Source: Linnemannia elongata (lineage: Eukaryota; Mortierellomycota; Mortierellomycetes; Mortierellales; Mortierellaceae). Taken from it: 64,000 nt of DNA. Location of the stretch: positions 310,001-374,000 of the forward strand of contig JAXBDG010000004.1 in assembly GCA_036320915.1 (NCBI GenBank). The letters are read 5' to 3'. A program made the translations under genes and the position numbers. The first letter of the stretch is position 1. Each line of letters opens with the position of its first letter. The notes under the pieces are model-generated. The model searched no databases. It saw only the letters and a program-made list of their open reading frames with translations, and had not been told where the DNA came from. Positions 1-10,060 of this stretch are shown in pieces.

Positions 1-1000
1 CGTTGCTATTGTGAGCCCACACATGTGCACCACATGCGAGGCGGCCGAGGCTAATGCAAGGTAGCATCCCGACTGCATGTTGTTAGAGTGAATGAACAAC
101 AACAAAGGTGCCATGGTAAACCGATGACCGTTGACAAGACGGTGGAGCTGGAGCAGGAAGTGCAAGGCAAAATTTATCCAACGGTCGTTGATCACCGATA
201 CTTCATGGTCTTGGATATTTCATGGATGTCCATCAGTCATGTAACTGGTTCCCCAGCTGGTCATTTTGCTTGGACAGGCCCAGTAACAGACACACACATG
301 CCTTGTTTCTGGCTTTATTACGTTCACCTACTCTTGGGAACGTCCTGGATCTCTGCGTCCCTTCCAGCATGAAGAACATGGAGAGCATTCATGCTCGCTG
401 AGGCTCACGGTCACAGAGGTGGACATCTGGACGTAAGGGTTTTCGCCTCTTCTTATTTCTTTCCCCCTTTCTCTGCATTGCATCCTTACTTCCGTCAGCT
501 TGCAACACCTTATTATCATGATTTTTGTAACTGAAGAATCCTTGTTCAAGACGGTGATTTTGTCTCATGTCGCGTAATCAGCGATTACAGTCTTATATTA
601 CATTTCTCTATACACCTGTTCCGTTCTTTCATTTCATGTTTAGAAGTATGGGTCCTTGAGCCCACAAATAATGGCGTTTTGAATCTTTCAAATGTTCATC
701 TAGAAAGCCTTCTCAGCCTTCGCCTCTCACCAACATACATAACCCTGGAGTTTGTTTCGCTCATAGAGAAAAAGTACGGTGGTTGTACACCACATTTATT
801 AAAGGAGAAAGAGCTGTGCATTTGGGCATGGGCAATTACACACAGCATAATTGACTACCCAAAACAACACAAAGAAGAAAGGCTAACGTTTTATTCGTAG
901 TTGCATACGATCCTTGTTACTGTTTCCCTGGTACACATATCTATCTCACAGTGCCATGATGAGACGTACCTGTCGGCGGGTGGTGTCTGTTCCTCGAAGA
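1..1000. repeat. 1-kb direct repeat, copy 1 (cut by window edge)
   Basis: This stretch is almost identical to 12235-13235, with only a handful of substitutions over about 1000 bases. Homology stops sharply at the shared sequence TTCCTCGAAGA (end at 1000 and 13235). No reading frame in it looks like a conserved protein: the short open frames contain no recognisable motif. Its left end may continue beyond the window. A more diverged relative of its last 180 bases lies at about 10460-10650. It may be a dispersed non-autonomous element or the decayed flank of a duplicated gene; the sequence does not decide. Confidence 0.85.
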
Positions 1001-1004
1001 ATAC

Positions 1005-1315
1005 AGTGGATCTTCGATAGAGGGCACTTGCTCTCTACGGGATTCAAAGCGTATCACTCGAGGATGTATCCACCCTACTCGCTGTCTCAACTTCGTCTGT
1101 CAGAGAGTGGACCACTATTTTCAACAAAACTGGAAGTGTTTCCGATACTCGGCCCGGTGTCGCCAATCCCGTTGGCCTTCGGAGGTCCTGAGGTTTGTTC
1201 GCGAGTACGTGAAAGAACATCCTTGTTTCTTGATGGAGGAGTTGCAGGAGACCCTTTAAGAGACTTATCCTTCTTTGAAGAATACCGATAATTTATTTTT
1301 CAGGGTCACTCAGAA
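1005..1315 (+). pseudogene. Transposase N-terminal relic (DDE/Tc1-like)
   Basis: In one frame the translation contains EVLRFVREYVKEHPCFLMEE followed by LQETL, a stop, then ETYPSLKN. This matches the helix-turn-helix linker commonly seen at the start of fungal DDE (Tc1/IS630-type) transposases. There is an in-frame TAA after LQETL, and the homology ends in an A-rich tract at about 1315, so the catalytic domain is absent. It begins exactly where the 1-kb direct repeat ends. It is a dead fragment; assignment rests on motif memory, not a search. Confidence 0.5.
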
Positions 1316-1339
1316 TAAAAAAAAATTTACTCCGTTTAA

Positions 1340-1410
1340 AAAAAAAGGACGCACTTTTTTAACTGACGCGCAATAAAAAAAAAAGGACGCGCTTTTTTAA
1401 CTGACGTGCG
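1340..1410. repeat. Short tandem duplication (about 40-bp unit)
   Basis: Two to three near-identical units of the form A-run, GGACGC, T-run, AACTGACG follow each other here. The array marks the outer edge of the large inverted repeat. Nothing suggests coding function. Confidence 0.6.
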
Positions 1411-2128
1411 CAACACCATCTATCAAAGCTTTATAAAAAGGGTTCTTTTTCGCATATTACCATATCTCGCAAAAAAAACGCATGTTTTTCTTATTATCGG
1501 ATGCACTCCTGAGGGTGACGTGAGAGACAAGGTGTGGAAGACTAGACAAGTAAGGAACAAGCATGCAAAGGTACCAAGGAACAAAAAAAGGAGGTAATGA
1601 GGATTGGTCATTGAAATAAGAGGGGCACAGTTTGGTGGCGCTATATTTTTAATTCTTTTTCTTTTCATCGAGGACGCTACTGTTGGTCAACAGTCGCGCT
1701 GGGTCATTGAATCCTTTAGCTTCCGCCTCTTTGCATAAGCCCTGTACAATAAGGTACCTTACAACTTTCCTCTCTTTTCTTTCGGCTTACGTCTTCAATA
1801 GAACTCGATGCTCGTCCATACAGATAAGTGCAATGCAAACAAAAGAAAGGAAGAGGGAAACAACGCAGAAGCACGCAGGCAACATCATAATAACGTGCTG
1901 ATGTCCTAGTCCCTCACAGTGACGCATATTTGATCAACAAAAAGCGTGCGAGCATTCTTTTCTTTCGCTTCTTATACCCTCTTTCTCATCCCTCACCTTC
2001 TCACCTTCTCACTCTCACACAGACTCACTTGGACCACCTACCCATAAAAAAAAACTTTCCCTTCTCTCTTCACAATAATGCACCACAAACCCAACATATC
2101 CCATCTACCCACTCAACAGCACAACAAG

Positions 2129-4484
2129 ATGACAACGGCTCTTGAGCCAACTCTTACCGAGCAGACGCTCGTCTTCCACCTCTTCGAACGCCTTCTCTTC
2201 GACTGCATCGAACAAAACAACAAACCCACGGGCAGCGTCTTCGCACCCATGCTGCTCAGCACAAAGTTTGCTTATATTGCTCAGTACTATAACCATATCA
2301 CCATGAAAAAAATCCATCGCTGGCGAGGCAGAGCCATCACCCGCCTCGGACTCAACACTGGATCTGGTGTTGTCTCCTACATCTTCAACAACCGGACCCG
2401 CTTCAAGATCCTCCCCGAGCGAATCACCGAAAACCTTGACCTTGGCGACGAAGCAAAGATCGAGGTCTGCCCGTTCATCTACTGCACCTATGTCTTACAG
2501 GGTACCGATCTGGCTGAGATCCGAAGAGGGTTCGTCACCCTTATACCGGAGCCCTACCGAGAGGAGATCGAGTTCTTGATGGGGATGCTGAAAAGAAATG
2601 GTCTGTCGGCCTCGTCACCTAAGGCGATCGTCCTTACCAGTAGCGAGTGCCTCGTTGACATGCGGCAGTCCAACACCCACCATGGGGTCGCTGATGATTA
2701 TGTTCGGAAGCTTCAAGCAGTAAGTCAGCGGAATATCTTTTGATAGCATCATCGCTCGCGATGTCAGTATGATGATTTCGTTTTCACCAGGGGGAGAAAA
2801 AGCATGTTTTTGCTGACTATTGTTCCTTCTTTTTCTTCTTGTTCTTACAGGAACTATCACCGGCTTCGATCCGACAGCGCAAGCAGCAGCAGCTCGTCGA
2901 TGCTGTCCAGGAGGCTACATCGATGGATGCCATTATCCTCAGGTGCGTTGCACAGTGTTTATGTCAGATCACTCACTGGGACTGATGACGCGTATATTAT
3001 AAAAGACATTGAACTGATCTTCGCTTTCAAATCAATTTATTTTCCTTAGTTCTTGGGCACAGGGGATCCAAATCTCGGACTACGACCTCGAGTTATTGCT
3101 GGTCGAACGGACACCCGACAATACCGATACTCCAACGTCAGCGTCTAACGAGGAAGGCCAGGAACAGTCCCTTTCTCACGTTAGCACCGATGAGGAGCTG
3201 GTCGAGAGACTCATGAAAATGGCTATCAGAAAGCAGTCCCCCTCGGGCGAGGAGCTCGTCCACGACATCCATGCACTGGTGACCACGATCAAGAATGCGG
3301 GATTCAGGTCTGTAGTCGCGCTCAAACGATATACCGATGTCACCTGCGGTCTCAATCCTTACTACGTCTGCTTTTACGATCCGAAGACCCAGCTGACTTG
3401 CCAGGTCGCCATGCACAATCTTCTGGGTCTGAGCACTCGTAACATCCTCCGAGCCTACGCTGAAATCGACAGCCGCGTCAAACCGTTCATTTTTGCAGTC
3501 CAGAGGACTCTGGACAACCATGGTCGCTCCCACGAGGCTCTGGGTAACTTTGCAGTCACTATGATCGCGATCCACTACTTGCAAATCCAAGGTATCCTTC
3601 CCAAGCTGTTGCGTCAGAAGGGCCGACGCGTTGACTTCGGGTTCATTACCGGCAAGTCCCCCAATGGGCTCCCAAAGAGCCCGTCTCAGGACTCTACTGG
3701 CCATGCCGCTGATCGCAATCCCACCACTTCCTCTGCTAAGGTCCAATATGGTCGCAAGGAGCCGCAGCCACTGCAAAGCGGTAGGGCTGTATTTTCTGCT
3801 GGTGAACTTAGTGCTGCTGCCGGCATTACTTTCGGAGGAACTACCAGAGGCCAGACAGCGACATCCTCAAGCATTTGGCCCATTTCTTGCGTCTATGACA
3901 CCGAGCTGGCAAAAGTACAACCCTTTGACGAGAGTGTCGTCCGAAAGTCGGTCACGGACCTGGTGGTGAACTTCTTCACCTATACTACGGAAAAGTTTGA
4001 GGATTGGGAAGTCCATCTGGTCCCAGGAGAGCAGGCGAACCGCGACTTTGCCGGATCAATCGACCACGAGGGCAAGCGATGCAGCATGTTCGTGCCCGAA
4101 GCGGCAGTAACATACCTGCCGGAAAAGTTCTCCGGACTCGTCGTCCAGGATCCCTTTGTTCTGGATCGCAACCTGGCCTGGTTGTGTACCGGAAACCGGT
4201 TCATGAACACCAGTAAGACCTTTCAGCGAGCTCAGGCTACCGTCACATGCAGACACACAGGAGCCTATATCAACCAGGACTTGATTGAGGAGCTGATTGT
4301 TGCAGAGGATGAATTCGAGGAGGAGCTGCTGTACGAATTTGAGGCTGGTCCGCCTGGATATACGCTCAACCACAGGATTACCGATGCGTGGGATGACTTT
4401 GGCGATTCGGTCACTAGCCCTCAACAGCTTCGGGATGTGGCCGAGAAGATGATTGCGGGCTGCATGCAAGATCCTCACTTCTGA
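2129..4484 (+). CDS. Cid1/TUTase-like nucleotidyltransferase-fold protein, copy A
   Basis: Exons 2129-2719, 2851-2942 and 3050-4484 give about 705 aa; introns have GTAAGT..TACAG and GTGCGT..TTAG ends. An in-frame ATG at 2078 exists, but the paralogue at 41090 starts at the position matching 2129. Residues 1-197 are a domain I do not recognise. Residues 226-345 resemble the Cid1/poly(A)-polymerase palm: SSWAQGIQISDYDLELLL supplies a D-x-D pair (D238, D240). The third catalytic Asp position reads TCQVAMHN, with Gln346 in place of Asp. The PAP core helix (ILRAYAEIDSRVKPFIFAVQ) and a C-terminal PAP-associated motif (VVQDPFVLDRNLAWL) follow. In active family members these enzymes add U or A to RNA 3' ends; here the broken triad argues for a pseudoenzyme or altered chemistry. 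Convergent with a NACHT-WD40 relic. Confidence 0.85.
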
Positions 4485-4585
4485 GTGCACTGCTGGGTGG
4501 ACCATCGGATTGGTCATTGGAGAAACCCTTCTCCTACTTCTTTTTGCACACACACTTTTTATTTGCAATCTTATTCGCGTCTTTG

Positions 4586-4586
<1 letters not shown>

Positions 4587-4624
<38 letters not shown>
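4587..4624 (+). repeat. Poly-T tract (about 38 T)
   Basis: Uninterrupted T-run about 100 bases after the stop codon of the Cid1-like copy A. The right inverted-repeat arm has only short broken T-runs here, so the tract expanded after duplication. Confidence 0.9.
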
Positions 4625-4625
<1 letters not shown>

Positions 4626-5284
4626 ATTGCTGCATAAGCGAATCGACCTAATATCGCGTCTTTGCGTTGAAACCTGGACAGCTGCACTGTTCTTTCCTTT
4701 TCTTTCTTTTTCCTTCATGAGCGATCTGCAAACACGCCAAACGAATAAAAAAATAGTTTTCAACTCATACAATATGCTGAAATGAACATGATTCCTTGAT
4801 TACGAGCAATACGAACGTGAAAACCGCTATTTTTTTTATCCTTTTATTCAGGAAGCGAACTATTGACTAAAGAAGAGGATGAAAGAGGCCATAACAAAGA
4901 TTGATAATGAGAAATGTGTTTGTAAAAGGAAGGAGAAAAGTTGGGTTGTTAAGTGAGAATTTCTTCGCTCAGATGTTCTCTGACACCATCCGATCAGTGA
5001 TTGAGAGCAACAAGGTCGTAGTCAACTATTCACATTTTCCTCTTGGTCTCCTTTTCCATTACCCTATCGTCATTGATCGTACCTTCTTTTATTCCCGTCG
5101 GTCGTACCCCCATTTTCTCAGACTATTTCTATCTTGCACATGGAGCACAAAATGCTTGACATATTTTTTACAAGCGAGATGAAAAAAGGCAGCAAAGATG
5201 GCCCGAAAAAAGCATATCCATAACAACGAACAGTTGGGAAATAGAGGGAGGAAAGTAGGGTGGATATCGAAATGATTTGTATTC

Positions 5285-6130
5285 TCAATCTGAACTGAGA
5301 TTGCGCCGCGTTGCTCAAGCAGCTTGTGATTGATTGGACTAAGACCGAGGGTATTGAGCGCACCGTGCTGTCATCATTGCCGGAAGCAAGCCAGCGACCG
5401 CAAGGTGAAAACGCCACAGACTCTAAGCTCGACTCGCGCCTACTAAGAACAAAGGAGGCAGCGCGAGATTCAACATTCTATAGAGTCACCTCGTTGTTGC
5501 TGCCGAAGGCTATCTGGAGACCGTCTGGGGAGAATGCAATGCATTATGTACCGTGCAGATGACCAGGAAAGACAAAGTCGACATCTCCCGAATCCGCGTT
5601 GAATTGTCACATAGGTCTCTGACGACTGCCAGTGATGAGCTGCCGTCCGTCTGGAGAGTAGGTCGTACATAACGGTTGATCTGGTAAGTCATAAGAGTCG
5701 AGTCCTAGGTTTGAAGAGCTCACCTCACACAGCCGTAGAGTCTTGTCGGCGCTTGCTGAGGCGATGCACGAGCCATTTGGATAAAACCGAACGCAATAGA
5801 CTTAGTGCACATTGTCCACATGGTTCATAAATGATGAGACAAGTAAGCTAGAATGAGAGTCCCACAGCTTTCCTGTGCGATCCCAGAGTTAGGAGGGCCT
5901 GTTCGATCGTTGGGATATCCTAGATATGATTGAGCGGCGAATAAAAGACTATGGGCGGTGAAGGAGTGCTCAAAGTAGATGTTCTTGAATGCATGACGCC
6001 ACTGGATGACACGTCGTGCACAGCATTAGAAATGTCCTCTGTTCTTACAGCTATGCGTCCAAATTTGGTGTGGCGCTCGAGCGGAGAGAGGCTGCGCTTG
6101 CCATTATTGATCAATTGCAAGCGCTTGCAC
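5285..6130 (-). pseudogene. NACHT-WD40 gene relic, NACHT domain deleted
   Basis: Read on the minus strand, 6120-5940 matches the N-terminus of the gene at 20198 (LERHTKFGRIAVRTEDISNA; EDISNAVHDVSSSGV). At about 5890 it jumps directly to a WD40 repeat (KLWDSHSS) and continues through several repeats (AFSPCGRWLASG near 5400) to the conserved tail (SPINHKLLEQRGAIS near 5300). The P-loop NTPase, pentapeptide block and about half the WD repeats are missing, and several frames and stops break the rest. Upstream, 6235-6375 is homologous to 19440-19560, upstream of the first full-length copy. It is a dead internally deleted paralogue sharing the N-terminal type of gene 20198, convergent with the Cid1-like copy A. 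Confidence 0.8.
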
Positions 6131-7134
6131 GTTTATTCAGGGGCAATTGGGCGTTTGTACCGCCTTACTACCATTTAGTGCTAAATATGAAATGCATTAT
6201 TCCTAGTAGAGTCAAGGGCAACACCTGCCTTTGAGTGGATACGTACTAGGCGTTAACCTTTGAAGTCATGACCTTCAGAGAAGTTCTACATCGTAACACC
6301 AGAGGTCGGCTCAACATTGCTTGTGGATCGATGTCTCTAATTAAACCCGACTTTACCCCTTTTCACCTCTGTAGTCATTTTTAAGAGGTGGTGTGCCCTC
6401 ATTTACTTTTGATCCCAAGTATGAGTAGCCGCTGTAGTCTTCTTCCGTTTCTGTTTTGGTAGGTGAGCATGTGGAATGCATAGAACGGCAACGAACAAAA
6501 TGAGCCTTACTCTGCATGATGGAGCTTGCAAGATAAATATTTCAATCGCTTCAGGGGGAAAGTTGCGCATATGTTCGTATAAAAATGGCGTGTGTGTGTG
6601 TGCTGGTTTACGTTTTATATCCCAGAACGCCGACCGTGTCTTTACTATTTCTATTGCTTTCGCCAGGAACAACAACAAGCGACACGCGATCACATCGAAA
6701 ATAATATGTTATTCGTACGCGATCACTGAAGACGGCAAAAGGCGAAATAGCACTTTCAGCGCGATCATCTCTGTCGGAAATAATAAGAACACGATGACGG
6801 AAACATACAATTTGCTGCATCAGCGATCACAGCTGAAAATGATAACGGCGAAAATGCTATGATGATGGGAAGAATAAAGCCAAGATATTTTTTAATAAAA
6901 CACCCCACCCCCAGGGTAAGGGAGGAACGTTCTCTTTCTCTCGACTATGGATGTTAATGAGTGAGTGCATTGTAAATAAATACAAGTGTATTTCCTATCC
7001 ATTCATTCTTGTACTTTCTCTTCTCTTCCTTTCCACTCCTCCTCTCTCCCCTCTTTCCTCTCCTTCTCTTTTCTCCTTCTCCCACTTCACCAGCTCTTCC
7101 CTTTTCATCTACTACCAACGAAACAACCATCACA
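6131..7134. other. Intergenic; promoter remnant and kinase upstream region
   Basis: 6235-6375 is homologous in inverted orientation to 19440-19560 (shared core AAACCCGACTTTACCCC), so it is the old upstream region of the NACHT-WD40 relic. From 6400 to 6900 I see nothing recognisable; an open frame of 128 codons at 6476 has no motif. 7016-7086 is a strongly CT-rich strand-biased tract directly before the kinase ATG, as is common in fungal promoters and 5' leaders. Confidence 0.5.
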
Positions 7135-10060
7135 ATGTCTGCAGAGCCAAGCAAACGAAAGAAACCTTCCTCCCCTGCCACCCCTCCGGCCCAAAATGTC
7201 TCGCCGTCATCCGTCCCACCATCCCCCGTCCGTCCGCGACCAGGGCGACCCTCTCCTGAATCGCCATCCTCCCGCCTTCGACTTGTAATGGGTTCGCCAG
7301 GATCTCCTACACGTCCTCCCCCCGCCCTTCCAAGTCATCTTCCCTCACGCCCACCAGGAGCTGCACCTTCTTTTGCTGCCGCCACTGTCCGACCCCCACG
7401 CCCTTCTCCGTCGCCAATGGGGCCGCCAAGACCCCCACGCCCGTCGCCGTCTCCTCGCCGAGCAGCCTCCTCCTCCTCGCTCGCCAGACCGCAACTGGTG
7501 ATGTCAGAGCAGCTGCCGTTCTGCTTTGGCGCCGCCAACCGGTATAGGAGATACCCGGCACCTCACCCAGCTCGACCCCATCCGCGACCTCCTCCTATTC
7601 CTCACCTGCGCCCTTCTCCTCCTCATCTGCGCCCGCCTCAGTCCGCGCGTGCTGAGCTGTCCCCTGGCCAGGTCGCCGCATCATCTTCATCGCCGTCTTC
7701 AAGGGCACCCTCTCCTCCGTCCCGAGAGCAGCTGCCGGCCCTCTTTCGTCCGACCGAGAACCCTCAGGCTGAAGGGTCGTCGACAAGGAGAAGCCGTCGA
7801 CTAGCTCGTCTTGCCTTGCAAGAGACCCCGGTCGCCCCTCCGACGCAGCCACTCAAGACCCCCACCTCGTCCACAAAGCCTCTTCCTTCTTCGGTATCCT
7901 CGAGCACCGCCCCATCGGCTTCGCCTTCGGTGGCTCCTGGTGCTGTTCCGACCGAGAAGGACAAGGACGTGCTCATCGAGCCTTTGGAGGTAACTCTACC
8001 GTTGATGAGAATCCAAGCTGCTTTTGTTAACGGTCATGCTTGGTTTGCTGTCGGTTTCGTCTTATCCTTTCGACATCTGCTTTCGACATCTCCTTGTAGT
8101 TTCTAACCTGAATTTCGCTTATTACTGTATGTATGGTACAATACTAACAATAGCGATACCTTGATGGTCGTGGGAACGAGTTCACCTACACGGCGACTAT
8201 CAGCTCGGTAAGTATATGACAGTACAAAATGAAAAGTGAGAGAGAGAGAGAACGAAAGGGTGGGAAAGGAGTGACGGAGCCAGAAGTGGGAAGGATAGGA
8301 AGGAGAAAAGAGATGAGGATGAGAAAAGAAGAGGAGTGTATGTGAGATGCAAGTGGGTGAAGAAAACTATGGGTGAGAGTAGAGGGGTATAGTTGTTAGA
8401 AGAGGAGGGGTGAAGACTGGCAAGAGAAGAAGAAGAGGAGTGTCAAAGAAGGGAAGAGAAGTAAAGTCAAATGAGGTACAAGAGACAAGAGAGAAAGCGC
8501 AAAAAAAAAAGCATGATTTTGGTGGCAACAATTAAGCTAATGCCTTTTTTCTCTTTTGCTTGGATTGTGATCACATAGGGGTCACAAGGGACCGCTGTCA
8601 AGGCGATGGCAAGGGGCACGAACTGGTCGGGGACAGAGGTGTGCCTCAAGTTGATGAGGGTCGAGAATAGAGTCAGCGTAAGTCAGACATGATTCAATGT
8701 TCAATGCTATTGCCTCCTTGCCTTTTCGCTTTTCGATTGAAAAAAAAAAAAAAAAGACAAACGGTAATCCATCTACTGACATTCGCATTCCAATTCACCG
8801 GCTTCAAATAAATAGTGGGAGCGGGAGAGGGATGCATACCGCATCGCCTCGAGACCCGACCCCGAGCACCCCGACGGCCGGCACCCTGGAGCCAAGTTCT
8901 TGTTGAAGTACTTCGAAGCATTCGAGTACGAGGGGCAGCTGGTGCTCGTCCTCGAGCTGGCAAAGGAGGTAAGATCAGCAACTCTTTTCCAACCTTGCTT
9001 TGCTTTGGTATAGTTTGCATCTGAAATGAGTGGGTTGATGGTGGTATATTGTAATATCTAACCGCCATTCCTTGTTATTCTGTTCTGGTATGTTTAAATA
9101 GAGCCTGGTCGAGTACTTCAACAGAAGGTCATCCAAGATCTCGCGGCAAGAGATCCAGGACCTCATCCGTGACATCTGTCGCGGATTGGACTGCCTCCAT
9201 TCCAAGGGGGTAGTCCATCGGGACATCAAGCCGGAGAACATCTTGTTATCCGAGTCCCGGGGGGTCCTGGTGGCTGATCTCGGCGTGGCTGGCCGGGTGA
9301 ACAAGAGGGGGGAGCTGAAGTAAGTACCTATGCTTGCTCTGATAGGTGTACAAGGGATGTTGGGTTGTGCAGAGCTGTCAATCGTATGATAATCTAACCA
9401 GACTTTGTTTTGTATGGCCTTAGGGGATACATGGGCACGCTCGGGTACATGGCGCCCGAGATCACAACCGACAGGTCCTGCCGCTATCGGATGTCCGTGG
9501 ACATGTACTCTCTTGGAGTGCTTGTCCACACCCTTGTGTGCTTCAAGCCCCCCGAGAAGAGCGACACCACAAGCGAGCCGGTCAACGCCATCGAGTAAGT
9601 TTAATCGTTCGTTAACATGGCTGCGACGATGTCTTCATTCCACTGACGAAAAGCGGCCGGTAGAGGCATATTATCTGACACAGGTTTATGGTCTCATAAT
9701 GATAGGGGTTGGGACGAGGCGAGGGCACTTGTGGACAACTTGCTCCAAGGAATCCCAGGAAAGCGTTGGACAATCAAAGAAGTTCTGGATCATACCTTCT
9801 TTCGCAAGGTCCAAGAACACATCGACGCCAAAGGGGAAAGCTTGGAGCAGGAGGAGGGTGTCGGAGCCAGGGAAGAGGGTGATGATGGTGTTCGAGTCGA
9901 GGAAGGAGACCCTGTCCCCGTTGTCGAGAGCAAGGCTGGCGAGGCAGGTTGCGCAAGTGAGACCGCCGCTCCCGAGAAGGACGAGGATGGGGTTGAGAAG
10001 AAGGTTGAGGATGAGATGGGGAAGAAGGTCGAGAGGAGTAGTGCCGAGAAGAAGGACTGA
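7135..10060 (+). CDS. Ser/Thr protein kinase with proline-rich N-terminal region
   Basis: Seven exons: 7135-7989, 8154-8207, 8579-8677, 8816-8968, 9102-9319, 9424-9594, 9706-10060; about 634 aa. Residues 1-285 are low-complexity Pro/Ser/Arg-rich with repeated PRPSPSP-type runs. The kinase domain spans about 295-560: glycine loop GSQG (304-307), VCLK lysine (327), an alpha-C region WERERDAYR, catalytic HRDIKPEN (H426, D428), metal-binding DLG (446, DFG in most kinases), APE (470-472), and a DMYSLGVL helix. All residues needed for phosphotransfer are present. The last 80 residues are acidic, rich in Glu, Asp and Lys. Substrate and subfamily cannot be told. The start is the first ATG after the CT-rich leader, with A at -3. 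Confidence 0.85.

Larger units (their letters stand above)
1411..5885 (+). repeat. Left arm of large inverted repeat
   Basis: Reverse-complement homology to about 33465-38500. The outer boundary is the shared sequence ACC(A/G)TCTATCAAAGCTT at about 1411 here and 38497 on the other side. The arm carries promoter, coding region, introns and 3' flank of the Cid1-like gene and, on the other strand, the 3' flank and last WD40 repeats of a NACHT-WD40 gene. A segment of about 100 bases near 4971-5060 has no counterpart in the right arm. The coding core is the best conserved part; the flanks are more diverged. Confidence 0.8.

Noticed and set aside
914..1291. Plus-strand open frame of 125 codons
   Set aside because: It runs in a different frame from the transposase-like sequence and across the repeat boundary; composition is not protein-like.
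3138..3776. 212-codon minus-strand frame opposite Cid1-like copy A, also present (218 codons) opposite copy B
   Set aside because: It is the antisense shadow of a conserved coding exon; its conservation follows from the sense protein.
5951..6234. Two plus-strand open frames
   Set aside because: They are antisense to the NACHT-WD40 relic's N-terminal segment.
6476..6862. 128-codon open frame between relic and kinase
   Set aside because: No motif, odd composition, no paralogue in the window.
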